A stretch of 17,194 bases of DNA from positions 1 to 17,194 of the forward strand of contig JACCYR010000065.1 in assembly GCA_013696385.1 (NCBI GenBank), in the 5' to 3' direction. Both the position numbers and the translations under genes were made by a program. Every line of letters begins with the position of its first letter. Within the stretch, counting starts at the first letter, position 1. Shown here in pieces: positions 1 to 6,467 of the stretch. Below the pieces are notes generated by a model, which did no database searches, had not been told where the DNA came from, and worked only from the letters and a program-made list of their open reading frames with translations. This DNA comes from Acidobacteriota bacterium. Its GTDB lineage: Bacteria > Acidobacteriota > Blastocatellia > Pyrinomonadales > Pyrinomonadaceae.

Positions 1-689
1 ACAAACAAGGCAAAAAACTTGGAACTTGGAAAGTTTCGGGCGCAAAAAACAATGATTGGGAAGACATCGCAGCTTTGCAAGACACAAAAAGCGGGAAGTG
101 TTTTCTGTATATCGGCGACATCGGCAATAACGAAAGATTGAAAAGCGAATTTACAATTTATCGCGTCGCCGAACCGCAAGTCGCCGACAAGGACGCAAAT
201 TCAAGTACGAAAAATCCGTCTAAAACCGACACCGCCGAAGCAGTCAAATTTGATTATCCCGACACGCGACACGATGCCGAAACTTTGCTTATTCATCCGC
301 AATCAGGTGAGATTTACATTTTGACAAAACGCTTAGACGGCGCGGCAAGCGTTTATAAACTTGCGGCAAATTACAGTTCGGAAAAAACCAACACGCTCAA
401 AAAAATCGGTGATTTTAGCGTTCCCGCCGTGCCGAACGGATTTTTAACCGGCGGCGACATTTCGCCTGACGGCAAGCGCATAATTATCTGCGATTATTTT
501 TCCGCTTACGAAATTGTTCTGCCCGAAAGCGCAAAAAGTTTTGACGACATTTGGAAGGAAAAGCCTTCTGTTGTTCAATTAGGCGAAAGAGAACAAGGCG
601 AAGCCGTCAGTTATTCGGCTGACGGCAAATCAATTTTGGCGACGAGTGAAAAGAAAAATTCGCCGATTATCGAAGTAAAAAGAAAATAA
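1..689 (+). CDS. Beta-propeller-like protein of unknown function, 3' part only
   Basis: The frame is already open at the left edge (first full codon at 3) and runs 228 residues to a TAA at 687-689, so the true start lies outside the window. The visible part begins in a region with NDWEDIA followed by YIGDIGNN, then YRVAEP, RHDAETLLIHP, GEIYILTK, GGDISPDGKRI and GEAVSYSADGKSI. These short strand-turn-strand units with SPDG/SADG turns are typical of WD40/TolB-like or NHL-like propeller blades. No catalytic motif is visible. Similar proteins are usually annotated as hypothetical. The next gene on the same strand starts 77 nt downstream with its own ribosome binding site, so linkage is uncertain. 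Propeller fold: moderate confidence. Function: unknown. Confidence 0.72.
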   Translation, partial: KQGKKLGTWKVSGAKNNDWEDIAALQDTKSGKCFLYIGDIGNNERLKSEFTIYRVAEPQVADKDANSSTKNPSKTDTAEAVKFDYPDTRHDAETLLIHPQSGEIYILTKRLDGAASVYKLAANYSSEKTNTLKKIGDFSVPAVPNGFLTGGDISPDGKRIIICDYFSAYEIVLPESAKSFDDIWKEKPSVVQLGEREQGEAVSYSADGKSILATSEKKNSPIIEVKRK

Positions 690-766
690 TCTGCTGAAAT
701 TTTCTCGTCCGGCGCAATTTGGTTTATACTCAAAATAAATATCTTAAGGAGAATTTTACGCAAATT

Positions 767-1459
767 ATGAAAACAGAAACGTTAGAATTTGATACCGCAG
801 GCGGCGCGTCAACTGCTTACGCGGCGATGCCGGACGAAATAAACGAAGAAACAAAAGGCGTTGTTTTAATCCACGAATACTGGGGTTTAGACGACCACAT
901 CAAAGACATCACCGGACGTTACGCCGATGAAGGTTTTATCTGTATCGCGCCCGACCTTTTTCGCGGAACGGTTACGAAAGACAAGAAAGAAGCCACACAG
1001 TTGATGAATAATCTGGAGATTGAAGACGGTTTGGACACGATAAAGAATGCAATAGCCGCAGCGCGGGAAAAATACGAAATCGAGCGTTTCGGCATTACCG
1101 CCTTTTGTATGGGCGGAACTTTTGCCTTCCAAGCCATTTGTCATCTGGAAGAAGGTTTAAGCGCAGCGGCGATTTTTTACGGCGATATTCCCAACGAAGA
1201 TGCTTTGAAAAATTTGAAAGGACCTGTTTTATTTATTTCGGGAACAAAAGACGAATGGATAAATCCGGGAAAAGTCGGCACTCTGGAAAAGATAGCCGAA
1301 GAAAATACTTTACCGATTAAATCAATTAAATACGAAGCCGATCACGCATTTTTCAACGACACGCGCCCGGAAGTTTATGATGAAGCGGCGGCGCGGGACG
1401 CTTGGGCAAATGTCATCGCGTTTTTTAACGAAAACCTTCAGCTAAAAGTAGTTTTGTAA
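767..1459 (+). CDS. Dienelactone hydrolase family alpha/beta hydrolase
   Basis: A 230-residue cytoplasmic alpha/beta hydrolase of usual family length (about 230-240). The Cys-Asp-His triad of dienelactone hydrolases is complete: nucleophile C114 in AFCMGG (the G-x-C-x-G-G elbow), D162 in GTKDEW and H193 in ADHAFFND. The family glutamate that controls the cysteine is E37 in HEYWG. Known members open cyclic enol-lactones such as dienelactone to maleylacetate, but many act on other esters, and no aromatic-degradation genes lie nearby, so the substrate is unknown. I chose the ATG at 767, which follows AAGGAG at 746-751 (spacing 15 nt, rather long), over an in-frame TTG at 719. A TATACT hexamer at 725-730 could be a -10 box, but no convincing -35 precedes it. 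The gene converges on the PHP gene, with a long hairpin between them. Confidence 0.93.
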   Translation: MKTETLEFDTAGGASTAYAAMPDEINEETKGVVLIHEYWGLDDHIKDITGRYADEGFICIAPDLFRGTVTKDKKEATQLMNNLEIEDGLDTIKNAIAAAREKYEIERFGITAFCMGGTFAFQAICHLEEGLSAAAIFYGDIPNEDALKNLKGPVLFISGTKDEWINPGKVGTLEKIAEENTLPIKSIKYEADHAFFNDTRPEVYDEAAARDAWANVIAFFNENLQLKVVL

Positions 1460-1485
1460 ATTAAGTTTTGATAGGTTTAAACGGT

Positions 1486-1550
1486 GTTCAGAGTTCAAAC
1501 TTTAGCTTATCTTAATTAATAATCAGCACGCTAAAGTTTGAACTCTGAAC
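1486..1550. repeat. 21-bp perfect inverted repeat of three heptamers between convergent genes
   Basis: Left arm 1486-1506 and right arm 1530-1550 are exact reverse complements, with a 23-nt AT-rich loop. Each arm divides into three 7-bp words (GTTCAGA, GTTCAAA, CTTTAGC). It fills the spacer between two convergent stop codons (1457-1459 and 1561-1563), so a transcript from either side would form the stem. No strong U-tract follows on either strand, so it is not a textbook intrinsic terminator. It may act as a bidirectional terminator or 3' stabiliser, or be a dispersed repeat element. Confidence 0.85.
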
Positions 1551-1560
1551 AATATAAAAT

Positions 1561-2763
1561 TTATTTAACGTAAATCGGATTGGAAATTATCCACGGCGTT
1601 TTATCGAACGGACTGCCGAGCGCGTCGAGATAAACTTCAACGCGGTAAGTTCCCTTTTCCCTTGTTTGAAAATTGATTTCGGCGGTTTCGTCTGCCTCGA
1701 AAACTTTTTCGCTGTTTTTGAAAATGACGAACCGCGCATTTTGCGGCGCGGATGATTTTAAATTCACACCTTGCGCGACAGAAATTTCATCGCCTTGAAT
1801 CTTACTTTCCGCTCCGTTTTCCGCCGAAAATGAAAATCCTTTCGTATCGCTCAAAACGTCAGAACCAATAAATGTATGACCGTTTCTGAGTGCGTCGAGC
1901 AAGTTTTCCTGATTTAGTTGTTTATCTTTTTCGAGCAAAATGTGCGTCCGTACAAGATGAAAAATCGTTTCGTAGCGGTCAATCTTAAGATTTATAATTT
2001 TACTTCCGGCATCGTCGCCAAACAGGTGAAAACCGATATTTGAATGAGCGTCGCTCCCGGCGAAAAGAGTTGATTTGCGGTTTGTTGTTATTTCATCAAA
2101 TTTTTGCAGATTTTCGTCGGGACGCTTGAAATAGTTGGCTAAAACGAGTTCGGGATAACTATAATAAGACCAAACGGTGTCTAAAATCGCAAAAACTGGA
2201 TTCATTTTTTTGGCGTTAGTGTGCAGACTGAAAACCTCAATGCCGTCAAAATCCGAGTTCCAAGTTTCGAATTGTTCGGGATAAGTGATGAGCGCGAGTT
2301 TGTTAAGCGCGTGACTTTTTTGTAGAAATTCGGGCGTTTGCAATTGCTTGGCTCGGGCAGCTTCCGGGCTTCCCGGCAATAACAAAAATCTATCGGCTGC
2401 TGTTTCAACTTCCTGTCCGCCGACGAATAAAACACCGCCGTGAACACCTTGTAAAGTCTGCGCCGAAGTGTCGTAAAGGTCGGTCGTGTGTTCGGTCATC
2501 ACGACAAAATCGAGATTGTTTTTCCGCGCACCGTCAATCAATTCGTCAAAATTGCCGGTGCTGTGTCCGCCGAGTGCGGTGTGAACGTGAATCACGCCTT
2601 TGTAATCATTATAATTTGAGTTTGTGTATTCTGTTCGGTGCGCGTTAAACGATGAAATCTTGTCTGAAAGTTTGCCGAATTGATAGCGGCGATAAATGAA
2701 GGGAATTTGTGCCAAAACGATGACAGCAAGCAGGACTAAAAGAATTTTTTTCCAGATTTTCAT
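1561..2763 (-). CDS. Membrane-anchored PHP-domain metallohydrolase (CehA/McbA-like)
   Basis: 400 residues. A short basic N-terminus followed by a hydrophobic stretch at residues about 7-24 looks like an uncleaved signal anchor, so the domain probably faces the periplasm. The PHP metal site is recognisable: H59 and H61 in GVIHVHT, H67 in GGHS, E91-H92 in MTEH, E118 in GGQEVE, and D238-H240 in AGSDAH. After about residue 300 the protein changes to a beta-rich domain ending in YRVEVYLD and WIISNPIYV, as in CehA-like PHP proteins with an Ig-like C-terminus. PHP enzymes of this group are metal-dependent phosphoesterases or hydrolases; the substrate cannot be read from the sequence. It is the last gene of a minus-strand run and starts 13 nt after the Dabb gene. 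No clear Shine-Dalgarno is visible, so translational coupling is likely. Confidence 0.85.
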   Translation of the reverse strand: MKIWKKILLVLLAVIVLAQIPFIYRRYQFGKLSDKISSFNAHRTEYTNSNYNDYKGVIHVHTALGGHSTGNFDELIDGARKNNLDFVVMTEHTTDLYDTSAQTLQGVHGGVLFVGGQEVETAADRFLLLPGSPEAARAKQLQTPEFLQKSHALNKLALITYPEQFETWNSDFDGIEVFSLHTNAKKMNPVFAILDTVWSYYSYPELVLANYFKRPDENLQKFDEITTNRKSTLFAGSDAHSNIGFHLFGDDAGSKIINLKIDRYETIFHLVRTHILLEKDKQLNQENLLDALRNGHTFIGSDVLSDTKGFSFSAENGAESKIQGDEISVAQGVNLKSSAPQNARFVIFKNSEKVFEADETAEINFQTREKGTYRVEVYLDALGSPFDKTPWIISNPIYVK

Positions 2764-2776
2764 AAAAGCGGAAAGT

Positions 2777-3085
2777 TCATTTGCTAATTATCTCTTCGCT
2801 CAAAAAATCAACCGAAACGATTTTTTCGGCAATTTCTTTGCCCATTTTCGCAACTTCCTGATGAACTTCGTGTTTGGTGTAAAAATCCAACGCTTCGCGG
2901 TTTGCGTAAGTTGCAACAAGTCCCGTATCGAACGGGCGCTCAAGATGTAAAACGTCAGAACCAACATTAAAACTCAAAATATCAGGAATTACATTCGGCA
3001 AGTTTCTCAGTTTTGCAATGTGTTCGGCGCGCTGTTTTTGCGTAGTTTCAGCTTTGTATTTCCAACAAACAATATGTGTCAGCAT
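2777..3085 (-). CDS. Dabb (dimeric alpha-beta barrel) domain protein
   Basis: A 102-residue protein beginning MLTHIVCWKYK, the usual opening of stress-responsive Dabb proteins, followed by AELRNLP-like helix, a strand with FNVGSDVLH, the family segment FDTGLVATYANREALDFYTKHEVHQEV, and a C-terminal strand. Dabb proteins form small homodimeric ferredoxin-like barrels. Some bind or cyclise hydrophobic substrates (olivetolic acid cyclase belongs here), but most bacterial ones are uncharacterised. I chose the ATG at 3085 because it matches the family start and leaves a 5-nt gap after the Uma2 stop. A TTG four codons upstream (3097) would overlap that stop. No catalytic assignment is attempted. Confidence 0.85.
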   Translation of the reverse strand: MLTHIVCWKYKAETTQKQRAEHIAKLRNLPNVIPDILSFNVGSDVLHLERPFDTGLVATYANREALDFYTKHEVHQEVAKMGKEIAEKIVSVDFLSEEIISK

Positions 3086-3090
3086 AATTT

Positions 3091-3702
3091 TTACCAAATC
3101 TTTTTCATTTTCAAAACGAATTCTTTAAGCAGCGGTTCGCCGCTGACGGTTTCGGGGTTTTCCAAAATTTCCGGCTCGGCATTCGGACGATAGACATAAA
3201 TTTTTCGCTGCAACGGGTCAATCAACCAACCTAAAGACGCGCCGTTTTCGATGTATTCTTCCATTTTCGTCTGCAAGTTTTTGATTGAATCCGAAGGCGA
3301 ACGCAATTCTACAACAAAATCGGGACAAAACGGTGGAAACTTTTCCTTTTCCTCATCGCTCAGAGCATCCCATTTATTATTTTTTGCCCACGCCAAATCC
3401 GGCGAACGCTTTGCACTGTTTGGCAAAACAAAAACCGTTGAAGAATCAAAACCAACGCCGCTTTGATCTTTCTCAATCCAATTAAAAAAAAGTCCGATTA
3501 AAGAAAAGTTGCGAATTCCGGTTTGTCCTCCGGTTGGCGGCATAATAATGAGTTCTCCTTCTTTTGTCAGTTCAATTTCCACATCGGGATTATGGCGGCA
3601 GAATTCTTCAAATTCGTCGTCGTTTAGTTTTTCTAAAACGTCTTGAAAATTTAAGACAATCGGCAAAAAGTAATTATCAACCAAAATTGTTTCGATTTGC
3701 AT
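3091..3702 (-). CDS. Uma2 family protein (PD-(D/E)XK nuclease fold)
   Basis: 203 residues, normal family length. Family landmarks are present: a beta-rich N-terminal region ending IIMPPTGG (52-59), the RSPDLAW block with D102, FCPDFVVELRSPSD with D128 and E132, then QTKMEEYIENGASLGWLIDP with K146, and the closing IYVYRP. D128 and E132 with the downstream lysine resemble the restriction-endonuclease-like active site that defines Uma2/DUF820. Family members are often multicopy in cyanobacteria and some other phyla; their biological role is not established. An AAGGAG at 3711-3716 lies 8 nt before the ATG, a strong ribosome binding site. The gene lies 3 nt after the SRPBCC stop. Confidence 0.93.
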   Translation of the reverse strand: MQIETILVDNYFLPIVLNFQDVLEKLNDDEFEEFCRHNPDVEIELTKEGELIIMPPTGGQTGIRNFSLIGLFFNWIEKDQSGVGFDSSTVFVLPNSAKRSPDLAWAKNNKWDALSDEEKEKFPPFCPDFVVELRSPSDSIKNLQTKMEEYIENGASLGWLIDPLQRKIYVYRPNAEPEILENPETVSGEPLLKEFVLKMKKIW

Positions 3703-3705
3703 AAA

Positions 3706-4158
3706 TTATTCTCCTTCTTCGCACCATTTTCGCGTAACTTCGTGGCGATAGGCAAACATTTTCTCAAGTTTTGGCACGACGGCAAACGGCGCGGCGATTT
3801 GTCCGAAAATCCAAAACGGCGGTTCATATTCGATTTCATCTCTTAACAACGCGCCTTCTGCGTGCGGTAAGATTATATGCCGATGCCGCCAGCTTTTAAA
3901 AGGTCCTGAAATTTGAATATCTTCAAACATCTTCGGCGGTTCATATTTCGTGTGTTCGGCGACCCAGCGCGACGAAATCAAGCCAAAAATCTTTTGTTCG
4001 ATAATCGCCTGCGCTCCCGTTTTGGAAATATCCGCTTTCTGAATAATTTTTGCATTTTCCCACGGCGGAATAAGACGTTCGATTGCATCAGGCAATTCGT
4101 GAAAGGCAAAAACCTTTTCGGGCGCGGTGTGGATTATTGATTCCTTGATAAATTCCAT
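3706..4158 (-). CDS. SRPBCC (START/Bet v1-like) superfamily protein
   Basis: A 150-residue protein. It opens FIKESIIHTAPEKVFAFHELPDAIERLIPPW, which is the typical first strand and helix of SRPBCC cyclase/dehydrase-like proteins (strand, 'aPpe.VF.f' helix, then a Pro-rich turn). Later segments include SRWVAEHTKYEPPKMFEDIQISGPFKSWRHRH and LLRDEIEYEPPF, matching the antiparallel strands of the helix-grip cavity. Such proteins bind hydrophobic ligands; some small ones are annotated as cell-division inhibitor-like without firm support. No transmembrane segment is apparent apart from the hydrophobic tail around FGQIAAPFAVVP. It lies 34 nt after the GxxExxY gene and 3 nt before Uma2. Specific function unknown. 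Confidence 0.82.
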   Translation of the reverse strand: MEFIKESIIHTAPEKVFAFHELPDAIERLIPPWENAKIIQKADISKTGAQAIIEQKIFGLISSRWVAEHTKYEPPKMFEDIQISGPFKSWRHRHIILPHAEGALLRDEIEYEPPFWIFGQIAAPFAVVPKLEKMFAYRHEVTRKWCEEGE

Positions 4159-4192
4159 AAGCAGTTTCCGCGCTGGCGGCGCGAAAATATCT

Positions 4193-4570
4193 TCACAAAT
4201 TATTTACGACTCTTTTAATTCCGTATTTGATAAGTTCGACATTGAAATTTATCAAAAGTCCGAGTTTTTTGTTGGCTAACCGCAAATATGTCAAAAGCAC
4301 CTTGCCGTGAATCGGCGCGAGTGCTTCGATTGATTTAACTTCGATAATCACTTTATTTTCAATAATCAAATCAGCGCGAAAACCGAGTTCGAGTTTGACG
4401 GTTTCATAAACTGCTGGAATTGGTTGTTCTGTTACAACTTTCAAGCCGCGTTCTCTCAGTTCGTAAGCCAAAGCCGCGACATAAACCGATTCGAGCAAAC
4501 CTGGACCAAGAGAAGTATGGATTTTGAAGGCGCAATCAACAATAATTTTTGCGGTTTCGTTTTCAGTCAT
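4193..4570 (-). CDS. GxxExxY family protein (PD-(D/E)XK nuclease-like)
   Basis: 125 residues, matching the usual length of the family. The namesake motif is GLLESVY (G24, E27, Y30), preceded by the conserved KIHTSLGPG. A nuclease-like core follows: Q49 in TEQPIPA, D67 in FRADLIIENKVIIEVKS, then E77 and K79. D67 and E77-x-K79 have the spacing of a PD-(D/E)XK site, so a nuclease fold is likely, but no activity is established for the family. The tail GLLINFNVELIKYGIKR is also typical. I chose the ATG at 4570 over a TTG at 4591 because it fits family starts. A 27-bp hairpin repeat lies upstream (4661-4800) and separates it from the decarboxylase. Such genes are scattered and multicopy in several phyla. 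Confidence 0.93.
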   Translation of the reverse strand: MTENETAKIIVDCAFKIHTSLGPGLLESVYVAALAYELRERGLKVVTEQPIPAVYETVKLELGFRADLIIENKVIIEVKSIEALAPIHGKVLLTYLRLANKKLGLLINFNVELIKYGIKRVVNNL

Positions 4571-4660
4571 AGCTGATTTTATATCACCCAAAAAGAAGGT
4601 TGGGAAATAATTGTTTGGGATTTATACAAACTTTTCCATTATTAGTTAATAAGATTTTTC

Positions 4661-4800
4661 TCACGCAAAGGCGCAAAGAACGCAAAGTTAAGAATTTAAT
4701 TATTTCTAATTATTTTTAAGTGGTTGTCTGAATTGAAGGTGAAATTTGATTTTTTCATTCTTCCTTATTCTTCCTTTGCGTTCTTTGCGCCTTTGCGTGA
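4661..4800. repeat. 27-bp perfect inverted repeat, CTTTGCG family, overlapping a gene 3' end
   Basis: Arms 4661-4687 and 4774-4800 are exact reverse complements; the loop is 86 nt (4688-4773). Each arm carries three CTTTGCG-like cores spaced 9 and 8 nt. Beyond the arms' inner ends, AAGAAT on one side pairs with ATTCTT on the other after a one-base shift, extending the stem imperfectly. The right arm lies inside the decarboxylase reading frame and encodes its last residues, so the repeat probably arrived at or replaced the original 3' end. A diverged single copy occurs at 12125-12151 (24 of 27 identical). Confidence 0.9.
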
Positions 4801-6261
4801 AATTTCTTTTAATTTCCCATTCAACAAATCCCACAATTTCTCAATATGCCTTTCCTCAACTCTTATATTTCCAATCGAAACACGCAGAGTAAATTTGCCG
4901 TTTAATTTCGTGTGCGAAATATATGCTTCACCCGAAGCGTTAATTTCGTTCATAATTTTTTCGTTCAAAGCATCCAAATCTTTTACACCTTGCGGACACG
5001 CACGAAAGCAAACCAGCGCAAACGGCACAGGCGCGAGAATTTCCCAATCTTCCGCTTCTTCAATCCATGAAGCGAGAAGTTTTGCCAAGCGACAATGTTC
5101 GCGGATTCGTTCAATCATTCCTTTCTGCCCGAAATAACGCATTATGAACCATAATTTCAAAGAGCGAAAACGACGACCGAGTTGAATGCCGTAATCCATC
5201 TGATTTGTAACGGTTTCGTTGGTTTTCAGATATTCGGGAACGAGCGAAAATGCGCGTTTTAATAAATCCAAATGCCGACAATACAAAACCGATAAATCAA
5301 AAGGCGTAAAAAGCCATTTATGCGGATTCGTTACAAGCGAATCGGCGCGTTCACAGCCTTTTAAACACGATTGCAATTCTGGAACAATCGCCGCGCTTCC
5401 GGCATACGCCGCGTCAACATGCAGCCACATCGCATTTTCTTCGCAAATCGGCACAATTTCGGGAATCGGATCAATGCTCGTTGTTGAAGTCGTGCCGACC
5501 GTTGCGACAACGCAGAAAGGCAAATAACCGTTTGTTTTGTCTTCTTCAATCGCTTCGCGCAATTTGTCGGGAATCATTCGGAATTTTTCGTCCGTTGCAA
5601 TTTTCACGAGCGATTTTTGTCCGAGTCCGAGTAGCAAAACAGCTTTTTCAACCGACGAATGCGCTTGTTCGGAAGTATAAACTCTTAAAAGCGGCAAATC
5701 ATCGCGCCCACTCATACCAATCTCGCGGATGCTTAAATTCAAACCTTCACGCGCCGCCGCGATTGCGTGGAGCGTTGAAACCGAAGCCGTGTCGTAGATA
5801 ATTCCCTTTAAACCTTCGTTCAAGCCCATCATTTGCCGCAGCCAATCTAAAACAACTTCTTCGAGTTCGGTAGAAGCGGGCGAAGTGCGCCAAAGCATCG
5901 CTTTCATATCGAATGCCGCGCTCAGAAGTTCACCGAAAATGCCGACGGAACTTGTCGAAGTCGAAAAAAGTCCGTGAAAATTCGGATGATTCCAATGCGT
6001 AACACTCGGCAAAATCAATTTATCAACATCCGCTAAAACTTTCGCAAAATCTTCGCCAGTTACAGGTGCGGAGTTTGGCAAATTGTTTTTTAACCAATTC
6101 GGCTCAATCTGCGCTAGCACGGGAAATTGTTCAATGTTTTCAAAATAATCGGCAATCCAGTCAATCAGTTCGTGTCCGTAACGGCGAAAATCTTCTTTTG
6201 GCATATCGCCGAATTTGGGCGCAGGTGTTTTTTGTTCAACTGGTTTTTCGTGATTTTTCAT
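4765..6261 (-). CDS. PLP-dependent aromatic-L-amino-acid-type decarboxylase (group II)
   Basis: 498 residues from the ATG at 6261 (an in-frame GTG at 6321 would add 20 residues). Fold type I group II decarboxylase: the N-terminal FRRYGHELIDWIADYFENIE helix, WNHPNFHGLFSTSTS, SEQAHSS with the ring-stacking H201, HVDAAYAGSA with the pyridine-nitrogen aspartate D283, and the Schiff-base lysine K315 in TNPHKWLF. These enzymes remove the carboxyl group from aromatic amino acids (Phe, Tyr, Trp, DOPA) to give amines; the exact substrate cannot be read here. The phosphate-binding region reads DTASVSTLHA rather than the common GGSEAN type; I believe this variant occurs in part of the family. The last residues (ISRKGAKNAKEE) are encoded by a repeat arm, not by conserved family sequence. 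No Shine-Dalgarno is visible. It is divergent from the liv operon. Confidence 0.92.
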   Translation of the reverse strand: MKNHEKPVEQKTPAPKFGDMPKEDFRRYGHELIDWIADYFENIEQFPVLAQIEPNWLKNNLPNSAPVTGEDFAKVLADVDKLILPSVTHWNHPNFHGLFSTSTSSVGIFGELLSAAFDMKAMLWRTSPASTELEEVVLDWLRQMMGLNEGLKGIIYDTASVSTLHAIAAAREGLNLSIREIGMSGRDDLPLLRVYTSEQAHSSVEKAVLLLGLGQKSLVKIATDEKFRMIPDKLREAIEEDKTNGYLPFCVVATVGTTSTTSIDPIPEIVPICEENAMWLHVDAAYAGSAAIVPELQSCLKGCERADSLVTNPHKWLFTPFDLSVLYCRHLDLLKRAFSLVPEYLKTNETVTNQMDYGIQLGRRFRSLKLWFIMRYFGQKGMIERIREHCRLAKLLASWIEEAEDWEILAPVPFALVCFRACPQGVKDLDALNEKIMNEINASGEAYISHTKLNGKFTLRVSIGNIRVEERHIEKLWDLLNGKLKEISRKGAKNAKEE

Positions 6262-6287
6262 ATAAATTTTTGTTGTTGAAATATACT

Positions 6288-6306
6288 CGAATAAAAATTT
6301 TATTCG
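6288..6306. promoter_or_regulatory. 19-nt palindrome, candidate operator in the divergent spacer
   Basis: Two perfect 9-nt half-sites (CGAATAAAA and TTTTATTCG) flank a central A. The palindrome lies 8 nt upstream of the putative -35 box of livJ and 27 nt upstream of the decarboxylase ATG, so one regulator bound here could affect both. A related ATATACTCGA / ATATACACTCGA direct repeat overlaps it (6281-6290, 6307-6318). The sequence is AT-rich, and an operator role is inference. Confidence 0.4.
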
Positions 6307-6314
6307 ATATACAC

Positions 6315-6342
6315 TCGACACGCCATCTGAAATAGGTATAAT
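6315..6342 (+). promoter_or_regulatory. Sigma-70-type promoter for the liv operon
   Basis: TCGACA at 6315-6320 (5 of 6 to TTGACA) and a perfect TATAAT at 6337-6342 are separated by 16 nt. Transcription would start near 6349, giving a leader of about 120 nt before livJ. The leader contains a small hairpin (CGAAAAA 6421-6427 with TTTTTCG 6434-6440). The ribosome binding site GAGGT (6459-6463) lies 4 nt before the livJ ATG. Confidence 0.6.
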
Positions 6343-6467
6343 TCTTTGTGCATTTAATTTCTGAAAGCATAAAAACTTTAACCAAACAATCTGCGTAATA
6401 TATCGGAAGCCAAGTCCTTTCGAAAAATACGGCTTTTTCGCGCAATAATTTTATCTGTGAGGTAGAT

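Noticed and set aside
725..730. TATACT as a promoter -10 for the dienelactone hydrolase
   Set aside because: The hexamer is good, but no acceptable -35 lies 16-18 nt upstream, so I mention it only in the gene entry.
1561..2763. PHP domain as part of a DNA polymerase
   Set aside because: The protein has an N-terminal membrane anchor, only 400 residues and no polymerase motifs; it fits CehA/McbA-like hydrolases.
4159..4192. GC-rich 5-bp stem as a terminator between GxxExxY and SRPBCC genes
   Set aside because: The CGCGC/GCGCG stem is short and has no U-tract on the minus strand, where both genes are transcribed.
4724..5137. 137-residue plus-strand ORF at the decarboxylase 3' end
   Set aside because: It is antisense to conserved decarboxylase sequence and starts within the repeat loop; no family features.
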